From Phycisphaerae bacterium (GTDB lineage: Bacteria; Planctomycetota; Phycisphaerae; UBA1845), in assembly GCA_029260075.1 (NCBI GenBank), contig JAJDDY010000022.1:1-33734 (forward strand): 33,734 bases of DNA. The letters run 5' to 3'. Under the pieces are notes generated by a model. That model was not told the origin of the DNA. It made no database searches and was given only the letters and a program-made list of their open reading frames with translations. Made by a program: the position numbers and the translations under genes. How positions within the stretch are numbered: the stretch's first letter is position 1; each line of letters begins with the position of its first letter. Shown here piece by piece: positions 7,788 to 15,527 of the stretch.

Positions 7788-9500
7788 TCAATACCCAGCC
7801 GCTTGCCCGTCCTTTCGGGACTCTGACGCGCCGATGTAAATGTCGCGCTCTGCGTCGTAGTGGATGGCTTGGTACCCGCCGTATCCACCCGAACCGAAGC
7901 GGATTCGGTGACGTCGCTGCGCCAGGCCGCGCTTTGTCTCGACCGACACGCCGGACTCCAACATGAGCGTGCCGCCGTCTTTCATGACTTCGCCGGTCGG
8001 CTCTGATGAACCCACGTGGTGGAATCGTGCGGCGTCGCCGGCTTCTTGCACGTTCATGCCGAAGTCGATCATGTTGCAGAGCACCTGCACGTGCCCCTGT
8101 GGCTGCATGTCGCCGCCCATTACGCCGAAGCTCATCCACGGCTTCCCGTCCTTGGTGACGAACGCGGGGATGATCGTGTGGAACGGGCGTTTGTGTGGCT
8201 CGTAGACGTTGGGGTGTCCCTCTTCGAGCGAGAAGAGCTGTCCGCGATCTTGAAAGATGAAGCCCAACCCGTCGGGAGACAAGCCCGAGCCGAACCCTCG
8301 GTAGTTGCTCTGAATCAGCGAGACCATGTTTCGATCTTTGTCGGCCACAGTCAGATAGATCGTGTCGCCGTGGATCAGCTTCGGGTCACCGGCCGGGATG
8401 CGGGACGACGCCCGTTTCGGATTGAACAACTTACGCCGTGTGGTCGCGTAGGATTTTGAAACGAGTTCAGCCACCGGTACGTCGAAGAAATCCGGATCGG
8501 CGTAGAAACGGGCGCGATCTTCGTAGGCAATTTTCTTGGCTTCGACCAATAGGTGCAGGTATTCGGCCGAGTTGTGGCCCATCGTGCTAATATCGAATGG
8601 CTCGATCAAGTTGAGAATTTGCAACGCGGCGATGCCTTGTCCGTTGGGTGGAAGTTCCCACACATCGTAGCCGCGATAGTTGGTCGAAACCGGCTGGACC
8701 CACGTCGAAGTGTGGTCTTCGAAGTCTCGTTGGCGCAGGAAGCAGCCGACCCGCTCGCAGAATGACACCATGATGTCAGCGAGTTCACCGCGATAGAACG
8801 CGTCGCGACCATCGCGGCCGAGAATCGTGAGCGTGTTGGCCAGATATGGATTCTTGAAAATGTCGCCCTTCTTCGGGGCCTTACCACTTGGCAGCATTGT
8901 TTTCGCGAAGCCAGGTTGCTGGCGCAACGCGCGACTGCCGTGCTTCCAGTAGAAGGCAATCAGCTCCGACAGGGGGAAACCCTCCGTCGCATAACGAATG
9001 GCGGGCGCCAATACCTGCGACATGGGCAGCTTGCCGAATTTCTTGTGCAGCTCGAACCAGCCGTCGACACAGCCCGGTACCGTGACGGGCAGCGGGCCGT
9101 GCGCCGGGATTGAGGTCATCCCTTTGTCTTTGAAGTGCTGTAGCGTCAAACCATACGGACTTCGTCCGCTGGCGTTGAGGCCGTGGAGTTGCTTGGTCTT
9201 GGCGTCCCAAACGATGGCGAACAAGTCGCCGCCCATGCCATTACCGGTGGGTTCCATAAGACCCAGCGTGGCGTTCGCGGCGATGGCTGCATCCACGGCG
9301 CTACCGCCTTGTTTGAGGATTTCGATCGCGACTTGCGTCGCTAGCGGTTGGCTCGTAGCCGCCATACCGTTTCTCGCGATCACTTCCGACCTCGTCGCGA
9401 ACGCACGCCCGGTCAGGCGATCACCGCCGCCTTCGGCGGAAACCGTTACGGGTCGGGTCAACACCACTAAGAACAATACCACTACGAAAACGGTTTTCAT
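7788..9500 (-). CDS. Gamma-glutamyltransferase-family Ntn hydrolase, secreted
   Basis: This is a 570-residue protein from ATG 9500, chosen because a typical signal peptide (about residues 1-22: MK, hydrophobic core, VSA) begins there and GGGGAG lies about 9 nt upstream. The frame stays open 50 codons further upstream without signal-like sequence. The family fold is clear: GGSAVDAAIAANATLGLMEP, then GNGMGGDLFAIV early in the chain. The presumed autocleavage and nucleophile residue is T380 in HGDTIYLTVADKDRNMVS, where classical enzymes read TTHxSVVD, so the site is a variant form. GYGGYQAIHYD occurs near the end. Expected location is periplasmic or extracellular. Substrates may be glutathione, gamma-glutamyl peptides or an acyl-amide; the sequence does not decide this. 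Confidence 0.93.
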   Translation of the reverse strand: MKTVFVVVLFLVVLTRPVTVSAEGGGDRLTGRAFATRSEVIARNGMAATSQPLATQVAIEILKQGGSAVDAAIAANATLGLMEPTGNGMGGDLFAIVWDAKTKQLHGLNASGRSPYGLTLQHFKDKGMTSIPAHGPLPVTVPGCVDGWFELHKKFGKLPMSQVLAPAIRYATEGFPLSELIAFYWKHGSRALRQQPGFAKTMLPSGKAPKKGDIFKNPYLANTLTILGRDGRDAFYRGELADIMVSFCERVGCFLRQRDFEDHTSTWVQPVSTNYRGYDVWELPPNGQGIAALQILNLIEPFDISTMGHNSAEYLHLLVEAKKIAYEDRARFYADPDFFDVPVAELVSKSYATTRRKLFNPKRASSRIPAGDPKLIHGDTIYLTVADKDRNMVSLIQSNYRGFGSGLSPDGLGFIFQDRGQLFSLEEGHPNVYEPHKRPFHTIIPAFVTKDGKPWMSFGVMGGDMQPQGHVQVLCNMIDFGMNVQEAGDAARFHHVGSSEPTGEVMKDGGTLMLESGVSVETKRGLAQRRHRIRFGSGGYGGYQAIHYDAERDIYIGASESRKDGQAAGY

Positions 9501-9680
9501 CTTCACGTACTCCCCAAGAATGTCCGACCATCGGGCGATGTCGTCGCCGAGGGGTCCGGTGTATCGGACCTGCCGATCATGGTATCCGAGGATGCAGCGC
9601 GGCGACAGCGTGCCTTGGGCGCAGGCGACGCCGGAAACGCCACTGCACAAGCGTTCTGAGGCCGGACCGACTCAATACTG

Positions 9681-9686
9681 TATACT
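9681..9686 (+). promoter_or_regulatory. Possible -10 element for the gene at 9721
   Basis: TATACT lies 35 bp upstream of the ATG at 9721, in the 220-bp divergent gap between the gamma-glutamyltransferase gene and this one. No good -35 hexamer is present at 17 bp spacing, so this rests on one box only. Confidence 0.3.
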
Positions 9687-9720
9687 AAGGACAGCGTGAA
9701 GCGATAGGAGAGAAGCGTCC

Positions 9721-10314
9721 ATGTCGCAGGCGGAAATCGTCGGTCTACTCCTTACGGTCGCCCTTATGGCCCTTGCCGCCGGTGCGCTCGTTGCCGGCGT
9801 CGCTTATCGAATTGCGGCGCACAACGCGCGGCAGCGGGTGGACCTGACCGAAGCATACGTGCAGTGGCTGGCGGCGCGTCGGACACTCACGCGTGTTACC
9901 TTATCGTTCGTCGCGGCGTTTCGCGCGCTGGCTTCCACCGATCGCACGTCTTCGAATCGATCACTTCGGCAGGAAGAAAGTCAACGGGCTCGCGCCGACT
10001 GGTCCTTGGCCATGCGCTCGCTTGAAGACGCGCATACGCGATTATGTGTATGCGACGAGGACGACAGCATCGCCCGTCGGCTTCAACAGTTCGCGGTGAT
10101 TACGCCCGAGCAGATCCGTAACGCCATCAACGGTGATGCCGAGGTTCGTGGGCGCTTCGCGGCTGAACTTGCTGACACCGATCGTCGTGCGATGGCGTTT
10201 GTTCGCATTCAATTGCACGGGCGGCGCGTCAGGCACGGGTCACTCGGGAAGGTAAGCGAACGCGTTGCCGCATGGGCGGGGTTCGTGGGTCGCTCGCGGA
10301 ATCGTCGTTCGTGA
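9721..10314 (+). CDS. Hypothetical protein, single N-terminal membrane helix
   Basis: I do not recognise this 197-residue protein. Residues 5-30 form one strongly hydrophobic helix (VGLLLTVALMALAAGALVAG). The rest is soluble, rich in Ala/Arg and predicted helical, with a C-terminal Arg-rich end, so it is probably a bitopic inner-membrane protein with a basic cytoplasmic body. ATG 9721 is preceded by AGGAG (9706-9710) at 10 nt. It is divergent from the gamma-glutamyltransferase gene and convergent with the small gene at 10467. The open frame, Shine-Dalgarno sequence and -10-like box make it a likely real gene. Confidence 0.75.
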   Translation: MSQAEIVGLLLTVALMALAAGALVAGVAYRIAAHNARQRVDLTEAYVQWLAARRTLTRVTLSFVAAFRALASTDRTSSNRSLRQEESQRARADWSLAMRSLEDAHTRLCVCDEDDSIARRLQQFAVITPEQIRNAINGDAEVRGRFAAELADTDRRAMAFVRIQLHGRRVRHGSLGKVSERVAAWAGFVGRSRNRRS

Positions 10315-10344
10315 AGAGGCGAAGCGTACTGTGCGATGTTTTGC

Positions 10345-10375
10345 TGTGTGGCACCGGCTTCCAGCCGGTGATCCA
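10345..10375 (-). repeat. Hairpin repeat family B, copy 2
   Basis: GTGTGGCACCGGCTTCCAGC + CGGTGATCC is the reverse of the family element. The perfect stem ACCGGCT/AGCCGGT closes a very short loop. It lies between two convergent genes. Confidence 0.85.
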
Positions 10376-10466
10376 AACCACCGGGCGTCAAGCCCGTCCG
10401 TTCGCCGGCCAGATGACGGTTCGCGATGGGCGTATCCATGCTCCCACGCCGTCGATGCCCACTTGG

Positions 10467-10703
10467 CTATGAACTCTTGTCGTCCGTCGCCTGATAGGGT
10501 TTGCCGATTTGGTCCGTGGAAATGAGGGGGACACGCGTGATGCCGGCTCGCGCTGCGGCGCCTTGGGCAGAGCACGCGCTTTTCTTGCCGTCCGTTTCGC
10601 ATCCACAGCCGGCGCGCCCTTTGCCCATACGATAGAAGACGCGCGCTACATACCACGCAGCACCGGCTACTACGGTTAACGCCACCAAGTCTTGAACACC
10701 CAT
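10467..10703 (-). CDS. Small Cys-rich membrane protein, FeoB-associated-like
   Basis: This 78-residue protein has one N-terminal membrane helix (residues 3-22), a short basic linker and a cysteine cluster CGC...SAC (about residues 33-44). This is the architecture of the FeoB-associated Cys-rich membrane proteins that accompany ferrous iron transporters. TAGGAG lies 9 nt upstream of ATG 10703. No feoA or feoB is in the window, so the link to iron is by resemblance only. The 34-residue hydrophilic tail is longer than usual for the family. Confidence 0.65.
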   Translation of the reverse strand: MGVQDLVALTVVAGAAWYVARVFYRMGKGRAGCGCETDGKKSACSAQGAAARAGITRVPLISTDQIGKPYQATDDKSS

Positions 10704-10840
10704 GACCGTAATCTCCTACGAAGTACCGACACGACTCCAAGTTCCGTCGGCGACCTGTTGTTTCGTTCAGGCATTGCGTTGGTCCACTAATCATAGCCCA
10801 TTGGGGCGTAATGTGGTACGGGCTTGCAGCACGGCCGGTT

Positions 10841-10871
10841 ATGGATCACCGGCTGGAAGCCGGTGCCACAC
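10841..10871 (+). repeat. Hairpin repeat family B, copy 3
   Basis: ATGGATCACCGGCTGGAAGC + CGGTGCCACAC is a consensus copy with the ACCGGCT/AGCCGGT stem. It lies in the 328-bp gap 10704-11031, where I see nothing else of note. Confidence 0.87.
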
Positions 10872-11031
10872 GGGACAACACCGCACCAGGGTCTCACCCT
10901 CTTCCAATTTGTGTCGGGAGCCATACATCAGCCACCACGAGGGCGGTTGAGATGCTCATAGCACATCGAACAACTATTGGTGAGCAGGCCACAACCCTGG
11001 TCCTTGTGTGGAACGCCGTGACGAACACGGA

Positions 11032-11871
11032 TCAGCGACCGATGAAACGCAAGTCGGCGATAACCGGATCGTGGTCCATAGCGTCGATGCGCTGTCCCTT
11101 CCACGGACCCGCGTTTTCGGCGGCCAGTTCTGCGTTGGTGAAAATGTAATCGAGGCGGCGATCCGGTTCCGCCGTTGATCCGGTACCCACGCCCACATCA
11201 AAAAACTTGCCGGTGACAAAATTGTAGGTTTCGACGTCGAGGTAGTCGTCGTTCGAGAACAGGTCGCGGCGTTTGCCCAGATCAAGATCGAGGTTGAAAT
11301 CGCCGGCGAGTAGCTTGGCGGTCGGACCGGTGTGACTTTGCAGATGTTCAAGCGCGCGTCCGACCTCTCGGTTACGCCGCTTGGCCGAGAACGCATTGGC
11401 GTGTAGACCGATAGCTGCGAGTGGTGGGAAACCTTCGGCTTGAAACTCTACGACCATCGCGCTGCGATCGCTGCCCATGGTCAGGTGCCATCGGCGCAGT
11501 GTACCATGGCGAAACAACACGGCGACGCGCCGGTCACCGCCCGGTGCGACCGATCCTTTCCAATCCTCGCCCAAGTGTTTTCGCAACGAGTACAACTGCA
11601 CACGGCCTTGAATTTCCTGTAGGAACACGAGGTCGGGATCAAGTTGACGAAGTGTTTCGGCCACATGCGGAATCCATGCGCCGCTCAACGGTTGACCGGC
11701 GGCGTCGCCCTTGCCGCCCACGTTCCAGCTTACGACGCGAAGGGTCGACGCATCGCGCGGACCGGGTGTGTAGCTATCGGTCGAACTATCGAACCAACCG
11801 AAACCGATCGTGGCGAACACGACCGACAGGGCGAAGAGTGCGTACTCGTCGACGTGTGTTGTGCGCGACAC
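11032..11871 (-). CDS. Endonuclease/exonuclease/phosphatase-fold protein, membrane anchored
   Basis: This 279-residue protein has one N-terminal hydrophobic helix (about 9-26) and then a complete EEP (DNase I-like) domain. Visible motifs are SWNVGG (N50), FLQEIQ (E86), GLHANAF (H157), AGDFNLD (D191, N193), RRLDYIFT (D241) and MDHDPVIADL (D266-H267). These fit metal-dependent phosphodiester or phosphomonoester hydrolysis. The anchor should place the domain outside the cytoplasmic membrane. It starts 3 bp after the stop of the ABC permease, so it is the last gene of a three-gene operon. Substrate is open: extracellular nucleic acid, a phospholipid or an inositol-like phosphate are all possible. 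Confidence 0.88.
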   Translation of the reverse strand: MSRTTHVDEYALFALSVVFATIGFGWFDSSTDSYTPGPRDASTLRVVSWNVGGKGDAAGQPLSGAWIPHVAETLRQLDPDLVFLQEIQGRVQLYSLRKHLGEDWKGSVAPGGDRRVAVLFRHGTLRRWHLTMGSDRSAMVVEFQAEGFPPLAAIGLHANAFSAKRRNREVGRALEHLQSHTGPTAKLLAGDFNLDLDLGKRRDLFSNDDYLDVETYNFVTGKFFDVGVGTGSTAEPDRRLDYIFTNAELAAENAGPWKGQRIDAMDHDPVIADLRFIGR

Positions 11872-11874
11872 GAT

Positions 11875-12711
11875 CTAGGTCTCCTCGCGGCGCGAGAACC
11901 GTCGATAGGCCAGCGCCAGAAAAAACATTGAGAAGGCCAACAACTTGCAGGCGTCTTGCAGCACGCCCGGCCAGTAGACGTCACTGCGGAAGAGCCCGCG
12001 CCAATACGACCCATAGCTTGTGAACAGAAACGGCCTGAGGTCACGAAAAAAATGCACTTCGGCGATGACGTAGAGAACCAGATATACGCTGACGGATACA
12101 CCGACCGCGTTGACCGGATTGCGAACCCACGTCGACACGAGAAAGCTAAGCGTCAACGGTGCGAGAAGGGTGATGGTCGCCGCCGGCCAGGCCATGGCAA
12201 ACGCTACGAGTGCTTCGCTTTGGGTGAGATGTTGCGGTCGAGACGTCATCTGCAACACGCCGGGGTATAGGTTCAGATCGCCCCATCCGACGGCCAGAAG
12301 TCCTATTAGTAGCGCGATGAGGAGGAAGAACCCGACCGCCAGCGCGAGAAAGATCACCGCCACGGCGAGCTTGGTAAGAAAAATCTTGGGTCTGGAAAGC
12401 GGACGGGCGAGGAGGGTGTGGATCGTTCCGGCGGCGGTCTCTGCCGCGATCTGCGATCCGCCTTCGATAGCGGCGAATACGGGCAGTAGCATGGCGACGC
12501 CGAAGTAGAAGGCGTAAATCGCGAACGTCAGGCCGTTGAAGTAGGAACGATTCTCGAACGTGTAGCGAAAGTCGACCTGTCCACCGGTTTCGTTTTGTGC
12601 GTAGGTATAGAAACCTACGAGCATCAATACGAGAAAAAGGGCGAGCGAGACGGCCGCTACGACTGGTCGACCGGACCGCGACAACTTCAACATCTCGAAC
12701 CGCATCAACAT
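11875..12711 (-). CDS. ABC-2-type transporter permease
   Basis: This 278-residue protein has about six hydrophobic helices. The motif EGGSQIAAETAAGTIHTLLARPLSR between helices 2 and 3 is characteristic of ABC-2 permeases (E-x-G-T-hydrophobic-Leu-P-S/R). ATG 12711 overlaps the end of the ATPase gene by 7 bp; ATG 12705, two codons later, is also possible. The 44 upstream codons of the open frame are Arg-rich and lie inside the ATPase gene, so they were excluded. It should form a homodimeric exporter with the ATPase encoded just upstream. Substrate is unknown. Confidence 0.88.
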   Translation of the reverse strand: MLMRFEMLKLSRSGRPVVAAVSLALFLVLMLVGFYTYAQNETGGQVDFRYTFENRSYFNGLTFAIYAFYFGVAMLLPVFAAIEGGSQIAAETAAGTIHTLLARPLSRPKIFLTKLAVAVIFLALAVGFFLLIALLIGLLAVGWGDLNLYPGVLQMTSRPQHLTQSEALVAFAMAWPAATITLLAPLTLSFLVSTWVRNPVNAVGVSVSVYLVLYVIAEVHFFRDLRPFLFTSYGSYWRGLFRSDVYWPGVLQDACKLLAFSMFFLALAYRRFSRREET

Positions 12712-13691
12712 TCGTCTGTCCTCGAAGGGGTGGTGGACCCGCTCGAGCTCGGCGGTCGCTCGCGCGCCGTGCGGAGTCGATCGAGCAGGGCGGCTTCGAG
12801 TGTCGGCCGTTGCTCGTGAAACTCTTTGAGCACCGCACCACAACGATCAGCGAGCTTTCCGGCGTGGGCGAGCGTTATCGAGCCCACTGGCATGGTGACG
12901 TAACCGTTTTCCTGATGGGCTACGACGACACCCTCTTCACGCATAAGCGCGATGGTTCGGGCAACGACGTCGGTCGTCCCATCGAGTGCCAAGCGCAGGC
13001 ACTGGCCGTCGCGAAGTAGTTCCGTCGGCGGTCCGTTGAAAATCAAACTACCCTCGTGGAGTACGGCCATCGTGTCGACAAGGTGCTCGACTTCGGTCAT
13101 CAAATGGCTTGAAAGAAGTATGGCGACGCCGTGTTCATCGCGCAGGCGGCGGAGCACGGCGCGCAATTCGAGGATCGCCAGCGGGTCCAATCCGTCCGTG
13201 GGTTCGTCGAGCACGAGTAGTTTTGGCGTGGGCAGAATCGCCTGGGCCAGCGCCAGTCGCTGGCGCATACCGAACGAAAACACCCGGACGCGATCGTCGG
13301 CGCGCTCGAGCAATCCGACGGAATCCAACACGTGACTGATTCGCGCCCGGTCGGTCCGATCAACCGCACCGTTTCCGATACCTACCAAGAACGTCAATGT
13401 CTCCCGCGCCGTCAACTGCGGATACCACGCGGGCGGAGCAAAGGCGAAGCGGGCGTCGACCATCACCCTGGCACGGAACGCGAACGGGTCCATACCGAAC
13501 ACACGAACGCAACCCGAAGTGGGCTTGAGGAAACCGGCCAGGATTTTCAGGAGTGTGGTCTTACCCGAACCGTTCGGCCCGACCAGCGCAAGGATCTTTC
13601 GCGAGTCCAGATTCAGACTGACGCCAGCGAGCGCGATCCGCTTGCCGAACCGTCTGACGGCGCCGTCCACTTCAAGTATGGCGTGATTCAT
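12705..13691 (-). CDS. ABC transporter ATP-binding protein
   Basis: This 328-residue ATPase has Walker A GPNGSGKT (38-45), the signature FSFGMRQRLALA (138-149, a form of LSGGQ usual in ABC-2 exporters), Walker B LLVLDEP with DGLDP, and the H-loop LLSSH. The C-terminal 90 residues form an accessory region as in drug or polysaccharide exporters of this class. ATG 13691 is preferred to TTG 13697. It is first in an operon with the permease (7-bp overlap) and the EEP-fold protein (3-bp gap). Confidence 0.93.
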   Translation of the reverse strand: MNHAILEVDGAVRRFGKRIALAGVSLNLDSRKILALVGPNGSGKTTLLKILAGFLKPTSGCVRVFGMDPFAFRARVMVDARFAFAPPAWYPQLTARETLTFLVGIGNGAVDRTDRARISHVLDSVGLLERADDRVRVFSFGMRQRLALAQAILPTPKLLVLDEPTDGLDPLAILELRAVLRRLRDEHGVAILLSSHLMTEVEHLVDTMAVLHEGSLIFNGPPTELLRDGQCLRLALDGTTDVVARTIALMREEGVVVAHQENGYVTMPVGSITLAHAGKLADRCGAVLKEFHEQRPTLEAALLDRLRTARERPPSSSGSTTPSRTDEC

Positions 13692-13871
13692 CCGCAATGT
13701 CCGTCGTCAGTTGGTAGGGACTCCAACTCGGTCAAAGGCTTCCGGCCAACGTCGCAGTGTATCCGCAGATCGCCGGTACCGGCATGGGCTACACGTAAGA
13801 TTCTGTCCCCCGCGATGACGTTGGCTGGTGCTGGGCCGGAGCGTCGTTGAAGAGTTGTCACTGACCTCAGT

Positions 13872-13948
13872 CGGCCACTTCATCAGAAGGTGGGACGTCA
13901 AGTCCGGCGTCGATTCGACTCCCCCAAGGCTAAAGCCATGGGCCACCC
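13872..13948 (+). repeat. Hairpin repeat family C, copy 2
   Basis: The left arm GGCCACTTCATCAGAAGGTG pairs with the right arm GGCTAAAGCCATGGGCCACC around a GGCGTCGATTCGACTC centre. Together with the next copy it forms a direct tandem pair with a period of about 164 bp, including the upstream flank (GTCACTGACCTCAG versus GCAACTGACCGCAC). Confidence 0.85.
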
Positions 13949-14035
13949 AGCCAGAACACGTTATCGGAATATCCAGCGATGACGCGGGCGACTGGTTTAC
14001 CAGCACGTTGTTCGAGAGTCGCAACTGACCGCACT

Positions 14036-14110
14036 GGCCACGTTTTCAGAAGGTGGAGAGTCCAATCCGGCGTCAATTCGAGTCCCCCACGGCCAAAGCC
14101 ATGGGCCACC
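14036..14110 (+). repeat. Hairpin repeat family C, copy 3
   Basis: GGCCACGTTTTCAGAAGGTG through CCATGGGCCACCC has the same architecture as the copy at 13872. The 486-bp gap 13698-14183 holds these two copies and no supportable gene. Confidence 0.85.
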
Positions 14111-14183
14111 CGGCCGTCGGTGTACCGCTGACATCGCAGTAGTAACCCTCGATACATCCGCGACCGATATATCTTCGCGGGTT

Positions 14184-15419
14184 ATGTACGTCCCAACGAT
14201 TGGTAGATTCATCATGAACAACGCGAAACATCTGGTCGACCAAGACCACAACGACGCAGCGTCCGACGCGACGCACGTGGCCATCATCAAGAACTATTTT
14301 GAGACGTCCGACCTACTTCGACGCGGCATCTGCCTGCTCAATGCGGGCGTCTATGCGCCGGCGGCGGCTATGTTTCAAAAAGCGATCGAATCCGGCTCCG
14401 GCGGCGATACCGCGACCATGCGGTTGTCCGCGTGCTTAGTCGGTCAGGGACATCTGCAAGAGGCTGCCGATGTTCTGGGCGACGTGGCGAACGACAGTCG
14501 TCACGCGGTCACGGCAGCGATACGTCAGGCGTGGGCGTTGTCGGGGGCCGGTCAACCGAAGCAGGCGATTCACGTTCTGCGCGAGGCCATCCGCCAGGAT
14601 ACCGAATGTGCTGAGCTGCATTATCAGCTTGGTACGATCCTGACGACGCTCGATCGCAACGAAGAGGCTGAGCTGCGTTTCACGCAAGCCTTGAACATCG
14701 ACCCGAAGAATTCCGAAGCGATGGTCAGTCTGGCCATGTGTTGCGGACTGCGCGACGCGGCGGATGAAGCCGTCGCCCACTTGCAACGTGCCCAGTCCAC
14801 CCGCCCGCACGATCCGCGCATTGGGTTGTTGCTGGCGCAGGCGATGCAAGCGACACATCGGCAAGGTCACGCGGTGCAGGTTCGAGCGACCATGCCGGAG
14901 GACCCCGCCGATCGTCCGGACGACGACGTGCTCGCGACGCTTGCCTATCTGGTGGTCGCGGAACCTGAATTCGTAGATGCCTTTGTCAGCGACGCAGCGA
15001 ATCAATTCGACGAGCGGGTCTACGTCATACTTGTCCGAGCGCTCGAGAAAGCCCTGGAAACACACGCGGAGAGCGCCGAACTTCACCATCAACGAGCCCG
15101 TCTGTTGACCCGACTCGGGCGATCGAAGGACGCGATCGACGAGCATGAGCAGGCTGTGGCGATTGACCCCACGTGTGTTCGGGCGTTGATCGAACTCGGC
15201 AAGCTCTATCAACAGACCGATCGTGAGGCCGACGCGACGACTCGGTTGGAACAGGCGGTCGAAGCTGGCGGCGACTTCGCCGACGTACACTACATTCTCG
15301 GCAACCTATATCGCAAGCAGGGGAAGGTCGGACGTGCGCGCAGCGCCTATCGTCGCGCCCTGCTGCTTAACAACGGCTACGAAGCGGCGAGCCGTGCGCT
15401 CGAAACGCTTGCGATCTGA
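14184..15419 (+). CDS. Tetratricopeptide-repeat protein
   Basis: This is a 411-residue protein built almost wholly of 34-residue TPR units, for example around residues 45-80 (LLNAGVYAPAAAMFQKAIES), 130-205 (AELHYQLGTILTTLDRNEEA) and 300-405. No signal peptide, membrane helix or catalytic domain is seen, so it is probably a cytoplasmic scaffold. ATG 14184 is used; ATG 14214 is an alternative, and neither has a strong Shine-Dalgarno sequence. It is followed after 108 bp by a larger TPR protein in the same direction, and the two likely share function or origin. Partner unknown. Confidence 0.88.
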   Translation: MYVPTIGRFIMNNAKHLVDQDHNDAASDATHVAIIKNYFETSDLLRRGICLLNAGVYAPAAAMFQKAIESGSGGDTATMRLSACLVGQGHLQEAADVLGDVANDSRHAVTAAIRQAWALSGAGQPKQAIHVLREAIRQDTECAELHYQLGTILTTLDRNEEAELRFTQALNIDPKNSEAMVSLAMCCGLRDAADEAVAHLQRAQSTRPHDPRIGLLLAQAMQATHRQGHAVQVRATMPEDPADRPDDDVLATLAYLVVAEPEFVDAFVSDAANQFDERVYVILVRALEKALETHAESAELHHQRARLLTRLGRSKDAIDEHEQAVAIDPTCVRALIELGKLYQQTDREADATTRLEQAVEAGGDFADVHYILGNLYRKQGKVGRARSAYRRALLLNNGYEAASRALETLAI

Positions 15420-15527
15420 TCCCTACTCTAATTCCGGCGCCGTCGTCGAGCTTGGTTTTTCTGACGAACAACATGGCTTTCCCCGGTAGTTGATCGCGAG
15501 GAACGCCGGTTCATACTTGGTGGTTTG

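Noticed and set aside
9501-9650. 50-codon N-terminal extension of the gamma-glutamyltransferase
   Set aside because: It would bury the signal peptide that starts at 9500, and a Shine-Dalgarno sequence lies before that ATG.
7639-14110. tRNA-like T-arm sequences (ATTCGAGTCCC, CGATTCGACTCC)
   Set aside because: They are the centre of repeat family C. No acceptor, D-arm or anticodon arm can be built around them.
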